A model generated the notes under the pieces. That model saw nothing but the letters and a program-made list of their open reading frames with translations, had not been told where the DNA came from and did no database searches. From Sphingomonas sanguinis NBRC 13937 (GTDB lineage: Bacteria; Pseudomonadota; Alphaproteobacteria; Sphingomonadales; Sphingomonadaceae), in contig NZ_BCTY01000014.1 of assembly GCF_001591005.1 (NCBI RefSeq), positions 1 through 64,000 of the forward strand: a stretch of DNA of 64,000 nucleotides, written 5' to 3'. Below are positions 24,641-33,121 of this stretch, in pieces (position 1 is the first letter of the stretch; every line of letters begins with the position of its first letter). The translations under genes were made by a program, and so were the position numbers.

Positions 24641-25432
24641 TCAGGCCGCCGCTTCGGCGTCCTCGTCCTCCTCGATCGCCGCCTGCTTGGCGCGGGAGCG
24701 TTCGGTGAACCAGATGCCGATGATGGCCAGCTCGTAAAGGATGATCAGCGGCACCGCGAGCAGCACCTGCGACATCAGGTCCGGCGGGGTCAGCACCGCC
24801 GCAATGGCGGTCGCTGCGACGATGGCATAGCGCCGCGAGGCAATCAGCTGCTTGCGGGTGACGATGCCCGCCCGTTCCAGCAGCATCAGCAGCACCGGCA
24901 GCAGGAAGGCCAGGCCGAAGGCGAACAGGAACTGCATGACGAAGGACAGGTAATTGCCGATCGCGGGCAGCGCCTCGCGCTTCACGCCGCCCACCATGCC
25001 GTCAAAGCCCAGCAGGAAGTGCAGCGCCATCGGGATGGCTATGTAATAGGCCATCGCCGCGCCCATCAGGAACAGCACCGGCGTCGCCAGCAGGAAAGGC
25101 AGCAGCGCCTTCTTTTCCTTGCGGTACAGCCCCGGCGCGACGAACTGCCACAGCTGGTTGGCGATCACCGGGAAGGAAATCATCATCGCGGCGAAGAACG
25201 ATACCTTCACCTGGACGAAAAACGCCTCGAAGATCTGGGTATAGACCAGCGTGCCCTGCCCCGCCTTCAGCAGCGGCTTGGCGAGGAAGCCGAAGATCGA
25301 CTCCGAAAAATACATCGACACGCCAAAGGCCAGCGCGATGGCGACGATGCAGTAGAGCAGCCGGCGGCGCAGCTCGATCAGATGTTCGAGAAGGGGCGCG
25401 CGGCTGGCGTCGATCTCGTCATGTTCGCTCAC
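24641..25432 (-). CDS. tatC: Sec-independent translocase subunit TatC
   Basis: The 263-aa polytopic membrane protein binds twin-arginine signal peptides and forms the receptor core of the Tat system. It opens with PLLEHLIELRRRLLYCIVAI, the TatC N-terminal signature, has the periplasmic FEAFFVQVKVSFF segment and six hydrophobic helices, and ends with an acidic/Ala tail. Its start overlaps the tatB stop (ATGA). Confidence 0.96.
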   Translation of the reverse strand: MSEHDEIDASRAPLLEHLIELRRRLLYCIVAIALAFGVSMYFSESIFGFLAKPLLKAGQGTLVYTQIFEAFFVQVKVSFFAAMMISFPVIANQLWQFVAPGLYRKEKKALLPFLLATPVLFLMGAAMAYYIAIPMALHFLLGFDGMVGGVKREALPAIGNYLSFVMQFLFAFGLAFLLPVLLMLLERAGIVTRKQLIASRRYAIVAATAIAAVLTPPDLMSQVLLAVPLIILYELAIIGIWFTERSRAKQAAIEEDEDAEAAA

Positions 25433-25902
25433 GACACCGCCCCCTCGGTCCCGCGATGGGGATGCTCGGTCGACGGTGCGGGCGCGACCACCGGCTTTTC
25501 GACCATGACCGGCTGGTCGCTATGATCCGCATGGGTGTCCGGCTGGTGGTCGGCCGGATGATGATCGGGATGCGGAGTATCGGCCGTCACGGCCGGATGG
25601 GCCGGGTCGGGGAGCGCAGGCGGCACGGGATGCGCGCCATCGGTCGGCGTGACCGGCGGTGCATCGGCGGCATGCTCGCGCATGATGCGCTCATTCTCCG
25701 CCGCCCAGCGCTTTTCCATTTCCTCCAGCTCGGCCTCGCGGACCATATTGTCGAAGCCCTGGCGGAACTGGCGCGTGACGCCGCGCGCCTTGCCCACCCA
25801 ATAGCCGACGACGCGCATCGCCTTGGGCAGGTCCTTGGGACCGATCACGACGAGCGCGACGATGGCGACCAGCAAGAACTCGCTGGAATCGATGTTGAAC
25901 AT
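25429..25902 (-). CDS. tatB: Twin-arginine translocase subunit TatB
   Basis: The 157-aa protein has the TatB N-terminal helix and hinge (MFNIDSSEFLLVAIVALVVI, then GPKDLPKAMR), an amphipathic helix (VGKARGVTRQFRQGFD), and a long Pro/His-rich C-terminal tail (about residues 85-157). TatB works with TatC in signal peptide recognition. The many His residues in the tail are unusual but lie in a low-complexity region. Confidence 0.94.
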   Translation of the reverse strand: MFNIDSSEFLLVAIVALVVIGPKDLPKAMRVVGYWVGKARGVTRQFRQGFDNMVREAELEEMEKRWAAENERIMREHAADAPPVTPTDGAHPVPPALPDPAHPAVTADTPHPDHHPADHQPDTHADHSDQPVMVEKPVVAPAPSTEHPHRGTEGAVS

Positions 25903-25934
25903 GGAGGTCCGGTACTGGGTCTAGACGGGCCGGA

Positions 25935-26171
25935 TCAGCGATCGTCGCGCACGCGCTCGCCGTCACGGTCGAAGGCGGGCTCGGCCGACTTCTGCGCCTC
26001 GATACGCGGTGAAGGCTTGGCGGGCGTCTCGTCCTCTTCGGCCATGCCCTTCTTGAAGTTCTTCACGCCCTTGGCCACGTCACCCATCAGGCTGGAGAAA
26101 CGGCCGCCGCCGAGCAGAAGGATCGCGACGATCGCGAGGACGACAAGATGGATCGGGCTGAAGCTGCCCAT
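25935..26171 (-). CDS. tatA: Twin-arginine translocase subunit TatA
   Basis: The 78-aa protein MGSFSPIHLVVLAIVAILLL is followed by GGGRFSSLMGDVAKGVKNFK and KGMAEED, the TatA transmembrane helix, hinge and amphipathic helix, then a charged tail. TatA multimers form the pore. It leads the tatA-tatB-tatC operon, downstream of scpAB on the same strand. Confidence 0.95.
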   Translation of the reverse strand: MGSFSPIHLVVLAIVAILLLGGGRFSSLMGDVAKGVKNFKKGMAEEDETPAKPSPRIEAQKSAEPAFDRDGERVRDDR

Positions 26172-26314
26172 GGCACGTCTCCTGGAATTTGTCTGTCTAT
26201 CTAGGCCTTGGCATCGCCAGCGGCAATGGTGTCGGCGATGCGATCCGGCCCCCAATTGGGGATAAGGAGCCGTGACGGACCATTGTGACGCGGCCGTGAC
26301 GCAAAGGAAAGCGC

Positions 26315-26923
26315 TCAATCGCCCTCGCCGCGATCGGCCGCCCCCTCCCGCTCTTCCTCTTCTTCCATGCGCTCCAGCGCCAGATCGACCGGATCGAGCA
26401 GCCCCGCCGCGCGCAAATCCTCGATGCCCGGCAGGTCGCGCCTGCTGGTCAGCCCGAAATGCTGGAGGAACGCGGGCGTCGTCGCATAGATGAGCGGTCG
26501 CCCCGGCACCTCGCGCCGCCCGGCCGGGCGTACCCATCCCGCCTCCATCAGAACGTCCAGCGTGCCCTTGGAAATGGCGACGCCGCGAATCGCCTCGATC
26601 TCGGCGCGGCTGACCGGTTCGTGATAGGCGATGATCGCCAGCGTCTCGATGCCTGCGCGGGACAGGCGTCGCGCTTCCTCGCGGTCGCGGCGGAGCAGAT
26701 GGGCGAGATCGGGCGCGGTCTGGAAATGCCAGCGGTCGCCGCGCCGGACCAACGCGATGCCCCGCCCGCGATACTCGGCCTCCAGCGTCTCCAGCGCGGT
26801 GCGGATGTCGCTGGCGCCCTTGCCCACCCCGACATGGGCACGGATCGAATCCACGCTCATCGGTTCGGGCGAGGCGAACAGCACGGCCTCCACCGCGCGG
26901 ACGGTCGGGTCCATTTCGCTCAT
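26315..26923 (-). CDS. scpB: Segregation and condensation protein B
   Basis: The 202-aa ScpB has two winged-helix domains: AVEAVLFASPEPMSVDSIRA at the N-terminus, then ETLAIIAYHEPVSRAEIEAI and RGVAISKGTLDVLMEAGWV. It ends with a Glu-rich tail. It forms the SMC-ScpAB complex for chromosome segregation. The start overlaps the scpA stop by 4 bp. Confidence 0.94.
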   Translation of the reverse strand: MSEMDPTVRAVEAVLFASPEPMSVDSIRAHVGVGKGASDIRTALETLEAEYRGRGIALVRRGDRWHFQTAPDLAHLLRRDREEARRLSRAGIETLAIIAYHEPVSRAEIEAIRGVAISKGTLDVLMEAGWVRPAGRREVPGRPLIYATTPAFLQHFGLTSRRDLPGIEDLRAAGLLDPVDLALERMEEEEEREGAADRGEGD

Positions 26924-27642
26924 AGCGGCTGGCGGATCATCAGCGGAGCGAAAGGCGCGGCTTGGCGCAGCTCGACCTTGCCCTGGCGCGCCAGTTCCAG
27001 CACCGCCAGGAAACTCGACGCCAGCGCCGAACGCCGCAGCCGTTCGCTGCCATCGGGCAGGAAGGTCTCGATCGCCGACCAGTCGATCCGGCTGCCGACC
27101 AGCATCGACACCCGCTCCAGCGCCGCCTCCAGCGTCATGACCTGACGATCGGCAACGACGTGCATCACCGGCCGCGTGCGGGCGTTGATCCGGCCATAAG
27201 CGGCGATCAGGTCATAAAGCTCCGCCTGCCACAAGGCCTTGCGCTGCACCGCCAACCCCTCGGGCGCGCCACGCGGAAAGACGTCGCGGCCCAGCCGGTC
27301 GCGCGCCATCAACCGCGCGCCCGCTTCGCGCATCGCCGCCAGCCGCTCCAGCCGGAGTTGCAGGCGCAGCGCCATATCCTCGGGGTCCGGCTCCTCATCG
27401 GGTTGGCGTGGCAACAGCAGCGAGGATTTGAGATAGGCCAGCCACGCCGCCATCACCAGATAATCGGCCGCCAGCTCCAGCTGCATCCGGTCCGCCCGGT
27501 CGATGAAACGCAGATATTGCTCGACCAGGGCCAGGATCGAAATCTGGCGCAGGTCGACCTTTTGCGACCGCGCCAGCGACAGCAACACGTCCAGCGGTCC
27601 TTCCCACCCATCCAGATCGAGCGTCAGCTGTTCCCCCGTCAT
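26920..27642 (-). CDS. scpA: Segregation and condensation protein A
   Basis: The 240-aa kleisin subunit has the signature WEGPLDVLLSLARSQKVDLR near the N-terminus and ILALVEQYLRFIDRADRMQL. AADYLVMAAWLAYLKSSLLL precedes the acidic EEPDPEDMA linker, and a C-terminal winged helix ends the protein. It bridges the SMC heads with ScpB. ATG at 27642 is chosen; an in-frame TTG three codons upstream is possible. Confidence 0.93.
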   Translation of the reverse strand: MTGEQLTLDLDGWEGPLDVLLSLARSQKVDLRQISILALVEQYLRFIDRADRMQLELAADYLVMAAWLAYLKSSLLLPRQPDEEPDPEDMALRLQLRLERLAAMREAGARLMARDRLGRDVFPRGAPEGLAVQRKALWQAELYDLIAAYGRINARTRPVMHVVADRQVMTLEAALERVSMLVGSRIDWSAIETFLPDGSERLRRSALASSFLAVLELARQGKVELRQAAPFAPLMIRQPL

Positions 27643-27789
27643 CGCAGGCAAGCTTAGCGGCGATATGGGGTTCTGGCGAGACGGGACGGGCCATCTTTCC
27701 GGCCGCGAACGTGTCGACGGGGCGTGAAAGGAGGCATGGCAGGTCTGCCTTACTCCTCGACCATCGCGAAGCAGCGGTCGGTAGGGCGC

Positions 27790-28794
27790 TTAGCCAACCA
27801 GCGCCAGCAGCGCGTCGCGGCGGGCGATCAGCTCGGCGAAGTGCCCCTCGCCTGCCCCCACACTCGCCATCGCGCGGTCTAGGCGGTCGCGGGCCGCGTC
27901 GCTGATCGGGGGCACCCGCCCGGCAATCTCGACCATCTCGTCCATCCGCGCCCAGCAGTCGAGGACGAGGTCGCATCCCGCCGCCAGTGCCCCCGCCGCC
28001 TTCTCGCCTGCCGTACCGCTGAGCGCCTTCATGTCGATGTCGTCGGTCATCAACAGGCCGTCAAAGCCGATCGCGCCGCGAATGATCCGGTCGATCACCA
28101 CGGGCGACAGGGTCGCGGGGCGCTCGGCGTCCCACGCCTCGAAGACGATATGGCTGGTCATGCCCATCGGCGCGTTCGCGAGAGTGCGGAAGGGTTCGAG
28201 ATCGACCGCCAGCTCCGCCTCGCTGGCCGTGACGGTCGGCAGCAGATGGTGCGAATCGACCAGCGCGCGGCCATGGCCCGGCATGTGCTTGACCACGCCG
28301 ACCACGCCCGCCGCCGCCAGTCCCTCCAGCATCGCCCGGCCGAGCGCGGCGACCTGCATCGGCTCGGCACCATAAGCGCGGCAGGCGATGGCCTCGGTCG
28401 TGCCCTCTTGCGCCACGTCGAGCAACGGCGCGCAATCGACGGTGATGCCGACCTCGCGCAGCATCAGGCCCAGCGCCTGGCCATTGGCGCGCATCGCCTG
28501 GATCGCCGACATCGGCGCGGTCTCATAGAGCTTGGCAAAGACGGGCCCGGCCGGGAAAGCGGACCATTCGGGCGGCCCCATCCGGGCGACGCGGCCACCC
28601 TCCTGGTCGATCAGGATCGCCAGGTCATCCCGCCCCGCCAACTCCCGCAAGCTGTCGGTCAGCGCGCGCACCTGCGCCCGGTCGACGATGTTGCGCTTGA
28701 ACAGGATATAGCCCGCCGGTTCGACCGAGGCGAAGAACGCCCGCTCATCGGGGGTCAGCACCGGGCCCGACAGGCCGAAAATGACGGGAATCAT
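27790..28794 (-). CDS. nagZ: Beta-N-acetylhexosaminidase (family GH3)
   Basis: The 334-aa cytoplasmic GH3 enzyme removes N-acetylglucosamine from muropeptides during peptidoglycan recycling. It begins MIPVIFGLSGPVLTPDER, has the substrate-loop LIDQEGGRVARM, the GH3/NagZ signature VVKHMPGHGRALVDSHH with the catalytic His/Asp dyad, and the nucleophile Asp in LLMTDDIDMKAL. The start at 28794 is the conserved one; the open frame reaches 28824. Confidence 0.95.
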   Translation of the reverse strand: MIPVIFGLSGPVLTPDERAFFASVEPAGYILFKRNIVDRAQVRALTDSLRELAGRDDLAILIDQEGGRVARMGPPEWSAFPAGPVFAKLYETAPMSAIQAMRANGQALGLMLREVGITVDCAPLLDVAQEGTTEAIACRAYGAEPMQVAALGRAMLEGLAAAGVVGVVKHMPGHGRALVDSHHLLPTVTASEAELAVDLEPFRTLANAPMGMTSHIVFEAWDAERPATLSPVVIDRIIRGAIGFDGLLMTDDIDMKALSGTAGEKAAGALAAGCDLVLDCWARMDEMVEIAGRVPPISDAARDRLDRAMASVGAGEGHFAELIARRDALLALVG

Positions 28795-28846
28795 GGACGA
28801 GATACTCCACCCCCTGCCCGCCACGGCGAGCAGGGGGCCTGATCGA

Positions 28847-29593
28847 TCAGCTGGCGACGAAGCAGCTCTCGCCCGCCACGCGCAGGCGGCCGCAGATATC
28901 AGCGGCTTGGTTGGCCGAACCGGCGTTCACGCGCAGGCGGTAGAGCGTCTTGCCGTTCGACGCGACGGGCTGCACCACTTTGCCCAGCGCGCCCACATAG
29001 GAAAAGCGCTTCGAGAAGCGATCCCAAGCGGCATTGGCCGAGGACTCGCTGGGATAGGCACCCAGCTGCACCATTGCGCCACTGGCGCTCGGCGCGGCGG
29101 CGGGCGCCCGCGCGGCGGTGACCGGCGCGGGCGCGACCAGCTTGCCGCCCGATTCGGGGACCTGCGCCACGGCGTTGCGGCCACCACCGGCGTCGCTGGG
29201 CTTCTGGACGACGCGGGTGCCGTTCATCGGCGCTTCGGGCACGGCACGCAGGTCGATCGCGCCGGTGCCGCCGGGCTTGCCCGCGCTGGTCGCGATGGCG
29301 GTGTTGCCCTCGCCCTTGACCTTCAGGCCACCCGGATCGGCCGGGCGCACCTTGTAATCGCCCTCGGGCGCAGCGATCACCGCGCCGTCGCCGTCCGCCG
29401 CCGCCTGATGCGCCTGCCATTTGTAGAGACCGAAGCCGATAAAGGCGAGGATGGCCAGGCCGACGATGACGAGCGCCACGACCTTGCCGATGCCGACACC
29501 TTCGGGTTCGTCGGCTTCGACGGTTTCCAGCCAGGGGAGCCGATCCTCCTCCTGCTGGTCGTATCCACGCCCCAGATCCATATCGTTCGCCAT
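28847..29593 (-). CDS. SPOR-domain membrane protein
   Basis: The 248-aa protein has an acidic cytoplasmic N-terminus, one transmembrane helix at about residues 36-56 (VVALVIVGLAILAFIGFGLY), a long Ala/Pro/Gly-rich periplasmic linker, and a C-terminal SPOR domain (about 170-245; VQLGAYPSESSANAAWDRF, LYRLRVNAGSANQAADICGR). SPOR domains bind denuded septal peptidoglycan. The start overlaps the argS stop (TGATG). Its place between argS and nagZ is usual in alphaproteobacteria. Confidence 0.9.
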   Translation of the reverse strand: MANDMDLGRGYDQQEEDRLPWLETVEADEPEGVGIGKVVALVIVGLAILAFIGFGLYKWQAHQAAADGDGAVIAAPEGDYKVRPADPGGLKVKGEGNTAIATSAGKPGGTGAIDLRAVPEAPMNGTRVVQKPSDAGGGRNAVAQVPESGGKLVAPAPVTAARAPAAAPSASGAMVQLGAYPSESSANAAWDRFSKRFSYVGALGKVVQPVASNGKTLYRLRVNAGSANQAADICGRLRVAGESCFVAS

Positions 29594-31317
29594 CACTTCA
29601 TCTCCGAAACCGCTTCGACACCCATGAGCGCCAAACCGTTACGAATGATTTGCCCGATCCCGTCGCTGAGGAAAAGACGGGCACGCGTCACCTCGGCATT
29701 CTCCGCGATCAGGAAGCGACGATCGGGGCGATCGTTGCCGACATTCCAGGCCGCATGGAAGGCCGCCGCCAGGTCATAGAGATAAAAGGCGATTCGGTGC
29801 GGCTCACGCGCCGCCGCCGCCGTCTCGACGATACGCGGGAACTGCGCGGCCAGCTGCACCAGCGCCAGATCCTCGGCGTCGAGCAGCGACAGGTCGGCAG
29901 AGCCCTCTGCGATCCCTGCCTCGGCCGCACGCCGCTTGAGCGAGGCGATGCGGGCATGGGCGTATTGGACATAGAAGACCGGATTGTCCTTCGACGCCTC
30001 GACCACCTTGGCGAAGTCGAAATCCATCTGCGCGTCCGAGCGACGGGTCAGCATGGTGAAGCGCACCACATCCTTGCCGACTTCGCGAACGACATCGGCC
30101 AGGGTGACGAAATTGCCTGCGCGCTTCGACATCTTCACCGGCTCGCCACCACGCAGCAGGCGGACCATCTGGACGAGCTTCACGTCGAACTTGGTCTTGC
30201 CGCCGGTCAGCGCCTCGACCGCCGCGACGATGCGCTTGACGGTGCCCGCATGGTCGGCGCCCCAGATATCGATCAGCTGATCGGCGGTCTGGGCCTTCTG
30301 ATAGTGATAGGCCAGGTCGGCGCCGAAATAGGTCCAGGCGCCGTTCGACTTCTTGATCGGGCGATCCTGGTCGTCGCCGAACTGGCTGGAGCGGAACAAG
30401 GGCAGCTCGACCGGCTCCCAATCCTCGGGCGTCTCGCCCTTGGGCGCTTCCAGCACGCCGTCATAGACCAGCCCGCGCGAGCGCAGCTCGGCCTCGGCCG
30501 CTTCGGGCTTGCCCGCCGCTTGCAGCTCGGCTTCGGAAGAGAACAGGTCGTGATGGATGCCGAGCAGCGCCAGATCCTCGCGGATCATCGCCATCATCGC
30601 CGCCACCGCGCGGGTGCGGAACAGGACCAGCCACTCGCTTTCGGGCGCGTCGACATATTTGTCGCCATATTCGGCCGCGAGTTCCGCGCCGATCGGCTTC
30701 AGATATTCACCCGGATACAGGCCCTCCGGAATTTCGATCGTCGCGCCCAGCGCCTCGCGGTAGCGCAGATGGGCCGAGCGGGCGAGGACGTCGACCTGCC
30801 CGCCCGCATCGTTGACATAATATTCGCGGATGACCTTGTGCCCCGCAAATTCCAGCAGGGTGGCGAGCGCATCGCCCACCACCGCGCCGCGGCAATGGCC
30901 CATGTGCATCGGCCCGGTCGGATTGGCCGAGACATATTCGATATTGACGGTGACGCCCTGCCCCCGCGTCGAGCGGCCATAATCGGCCCCCGCCTGCGGA
31001 ATGGCGGCCAGCTCGTCGCGCCACGCCGCATCGGTCAGCCGCATGTTGAGGAAGCCCGGCCCCGCGACCGACACGCTGTCCACTTCGTCCAGCTTGCCCA
31101 GCTCCGCCGCGATCGCCTCGGCCAGGGCGCGCGGATTGGTGCCTGCGGGCTTGGCCAGCACCATGGCGGCATTGGTGGCGAGGTCACCGTGACTGGCATC
31201 GCGCGGCGGTTCGACTGTCACGTTGCGGCGATCCAGCCCGCCGGGCAGCGTGCCGGCGGCGACCAGCGTGTCCAGCGCCGCGTCGATATGCGCGGCAAAG
31301 CGGGTGTAGAGGGTCAT
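29593..31317 (-). CDS. argS: Arginyl-tRNA synthetase
   Basis: The 574-aa class I synthetase has the N-terminal Add1 domain, the HIGH-type motif in NPTGPMHMGHCRGAVVGDA (about residues 115-133), the KMSKS-type loop PVKMSKRAGNFVTL near residue 400, and a C-terminal DALR anticodon-binding domain (YVQYAHARIASLKRRA). ATG at 31317 is the conserved start. It leads the argS-SPOR-nagZ-scpAB-tat run. Confidence 0.97.
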   Translation of the reverse strand: MTLYTRFAAHIDAALDTLVAAGTLPGGLDRRNVTVEPPRDASHGDLATNAAMVLAKPAGTNPRALAEAIAAELGKLDEVDSVSVAGPGFLNMRLTDAAWRDELAAIPQAGADYGRSTRGQGVTVNIEYVSANPTGPMHMGHCRGAVVGDALATLLEFAGHKVIREYYVNDAGGQVDVLARSAHLRYREALGATIEIPEGLYPGEYLKPIGAELAAEYGDKYVDAPESEWLVLFRTRAVAAMMAMIREDLALLGIHHDLFSSEAELQAAGKPEAAEAELRSRGLVYDGVLEAPKGETPEDWEPVELPLFRSSQFGDDQDRPIKKSNGAWTYFGADLAYHYQKAQTADQLIDIWGADHAGTVKRIVAAVEALTGGKTKFDVKLVQMVRLLRGGEPVKMSKRAGNFVTLADVVREVGKDVVRFTMLTRRSDAQMDFDFAKVVEASKDNPVFYVQYAHARIASLKRRAAEAGIAEGSADLSLLDAEDLALVQLAAQFPRIVETAAAAREPHRIAFYLYDLAAAFHAAWNVGNDRPDRRFLIAENAEVTRARLFLSDGIGQIIRNGLALMGVEAVSEMK

Positions 31318-31550
31318 CACATCGTCCGATCGGGGTAGCAAAGCGTGGCGCTCTAGCGAAATCGGGCGCTCGCTTCAAATCATGCCTGATCCGCAACGCC
31401 GGACGATTGCATGGAATGCAATCTAGCCAAACGCCTTTGCAGTTGCGGGCCATGCTGCAGCGCAATAAATCCGTATACGAAAGTTATAGCGTCGAAAACG
31501 GCGCGAGAGGACCTGATCCGGCTCAACGCCATCACGCGGGAGTTTCGATC

Positions 31551-31850
31551 ATGCGCAAGACCATTCTGATCCTGGCCGCCATTGCCGCCACCGCCATTCC
31601 GACCATCGGGGCCATCGCCGCCGAGGGCGAGCAGAGCTTCGTCCATGAAGGCAGCACCTATGTCTATACCCGGATCAACGACAACGGCCGCGCCGTGATC
31701 CAGGGCCACCGCTATCCGGGCGGCGAGCCGTTCCGCTTCGTGGTCAAGGGCCACCGCGTGACCGGCACGACCGGCAACACCGAAGTCTCGTTCACTACCG
31801 ACCAGGCGCGTGGCGCGCTGGGCGCGGGCGTCGAAACCAGCGCCCGCTAA
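31551..31850 (+). CDS. Small secreted protein of unknown function
   Basis: The 99-aa protein has a signal peptide (MRKTILILAAIAATAIPTIG then AIAAEG) and a mature part of ~75 residues: FVHEGSTYVYTRINDNGRAV, IQGHRYPGGEPFRFVVKGHR. The beta-rich pattern with Gly turns looks like a small periplasmic beta domain. I do not recognise the family. A strong terminator follows. Confidence 0.75.
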   Translation: MRKTILILAAIAATAIPTIGAIAAEGEQSFVHEGSTYVYTRINDNGRAVIQGHRYPGGEPFRFVVKGHRVTGTTGNTEVSFTTDQARGALGAGVETSAR

Positions 31851-31870
31851 CCGACACGTTGTTCGGTGGG

Positions 31871-31907
31871 ACGGCCCGCATGTCCGAGGGGGACATGCGG
31901 GCCGTTT
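31871..31907 (+). terminator. Terminator after the small secreted protein gene
   Basis: GGCCCGCATGTCC and GGACATGCGGGCC form a perfect 13-bp stem with a GAGGG loop, then GTTTT. Confidence 0.9.
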
Positions 31908-31924
31908 TGCATTGACGCGCCGCC

Positions 31925-32347
31925 TTACTGTCGGAGGCTGTCCGGCACGATGCCGCCATTTTCGGCAAGCTTATCCATCACCGCCTTGTGAAGCGCGATA
32001 TTCTGCTCGGCCGAGCCATCCTCGCCCGCATGGACGCCCAGTTCGTCGGCCAGTTCCTTGCGCGCGGTCAGGCTGGAATCCAGGTCCAGCAGCTTCAGCA
32101 GATCGACGATCGAACTCTGATAATTGCCGCCGCCATTCTTCATCGCCGCCATTTCGCTAAGCACCGCACCGACATCGACCGCCTGCGGGGCGGGTGCGGC
32201 TTCGGCCACGGGGGCGGCCTGTTGCGGCGCAGGCTGCGGTGCGGCGGGCGCAGGCTGAGGGCTCGGGTCGGCCTGGATCGTGGACGGCGCCGGCTTGGCG
32301 GCACCGTGATGGAAGATCTTGCCCAGAATATTGCCGAAGATGCTCAT
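31925..32347 (-). CDS. DUF3597 family protein
   Basis: The 140-aa protein begins MSIFGNILGKIFHHGAAKPA, has a Pro/Ala/Gln linker (about residues 20-60), and a conserved C-terminal domain with VDVGAVLSEMAAMKNGGGNY, then QSSIVDLLKLLDLDSSLTAR and KELADELGVHAGEDGSAEQN. This is the DUF3597 pattern (KBP/LysM-linked small proteins). Its function is unknown. It diverges from the DUF4142 gene. Confidence 0.85.
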   Translation of the reverse strand: MSIFGNILGKIFHHGAAKPAPSTIQADPSPQPAPAAPQPAPQQAAPVAEAAPAPQAVDVGAVLSEMAAMKNGGGNYQSSIVDLLKLLDLDSSLTARKELADELGVHAGEDGSAEQNIALHKAVMDKLAENGGIVPDSLRQ

Positions 32348-32438
32348 TTGCGTCGCTTCCCTTCTTGATCCGCCGGGCGGCGGGATGCCGGACCAACGAT
32401 GCGATGGCCGTTCGGGTCCCATCGGCTGGCACTTGGCG

Positions 32439-32463
32439 GGAACGTCCGTCGACCCGACGCGCT
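32439..32463 (+). promoter_or_regulatory. Candidate sigma-EcfG promoter of the DUF4142 gene
   Basis: GGAAC (32439-32443), 16-bp spacer, CGCT (32460-32463), one base from the CGTT consensus. It lies 37 bp before the ATG. DUF4142 proteins are commonly part of stress regulons, which makes this plausible. Confidence 0.45.
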
Positions 32464-32500
32464 TATGCAGGGTTGCGTTTTCTGTCAGGGGTTCAACGAC

Positions 32501-33076
32501 ATGACGATCAGAGCGACTATCCTAGCGACCTCCGCCCTTCTCGCGCTGGCGGGCTGTAACCGAAGCGGTGAGACGAACCAGGCCACGACCGCCGACAATA
32601 TGATGGTGACCAACGATATGGCGACCGCCTCGCCGACGCCGGTCGCAACCAGTGCGGCGCAGAGCTTCGCCAATGCGGCGGCGGCCAGCGACGCCTTCGA
32701 GATCGAAACCTCGAAGCTCGCCGCCACGAAGGGCGCATCCGCCTCGGTTAAGGCCTATGCCGCCAAGATGATCGAGGCGCACACCGCCTCGACCGCGAAG
32801 CTGAAGACGGCGGCCGGATCGGCCAGCCCGGCTATCACGCCCGATCCCACGCTCAATGCCGAGCAGCAGCAGAAGCTGGACCAGTTGAAGGGCCTGACCG
32901 GCAAGGCGTTCGACGAAGCCTATATCGCCGAACAGACCGCCGGGCATCAGCAGACGCTCGACACGCTGAAGGCGTATGCGGCGACCGGCGACTCCGCGCC
33001 GCTCAAGACGTTCGCGACCGGCCTGATCCCGACCGTGACCGCCCATCTCAACATGGCGAAAGCCTTGAAGGCCTGA
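32501..33076 (+). CDS. DUF4142 lipoprotein
   Basis: The 191-aa protein has a lipoprotein signal (ATSALLALAGCNRSG; lipobox LAGC), a Thr/Ala-rich linker, and a DUF4142 ferritin-like helical domain from residue ~60: FANAAAASDAFEIETSKLAA, SVKAYAAKMIEAHTAST, FDEAYIAEQTAGHQQTLDTL, LIPTVTAHLNMAKAL. The E/H positions resemble a four-helix metal-binding bundle. It is probably anchored in the envelope; the function is not established. Confidence 0.9.
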   Translation: MTIRATILATSALLALAGCNRSGETNQATTADNMMVTNDMATASPTPVATSAAQSFANAAAASDAFEIETSKLAATKGASASVKAYAAKMIEAHTASTAKLKTAAGSASPAITPDPTLNAEQQQKLDQLKGLTGKAFDEAYIAEQTAGHQQTLDTLKAYAATGDSAPLKTFATGLIPTVTAHLNMAKALKA

Positions 33077-33087
33077 TCCATGCCGAT

Positions 33088-33121
33088 CCTGCCGGAGGGG
33101 TCTTAAAACCCTTCCGGCAGG
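33088..33121. terminator. Bidirectional hairpin between the DUF4142 gene and dgt
   Basis: CCTGCCGGAGGGGT and ACCCTTCCGGCAGG pair with one mismatch around CTTAAA. The hairpin includes the dgt stop and last codons, so it could end transcription from either convergent gene. T-runs are weak. Confidence 0.5.
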
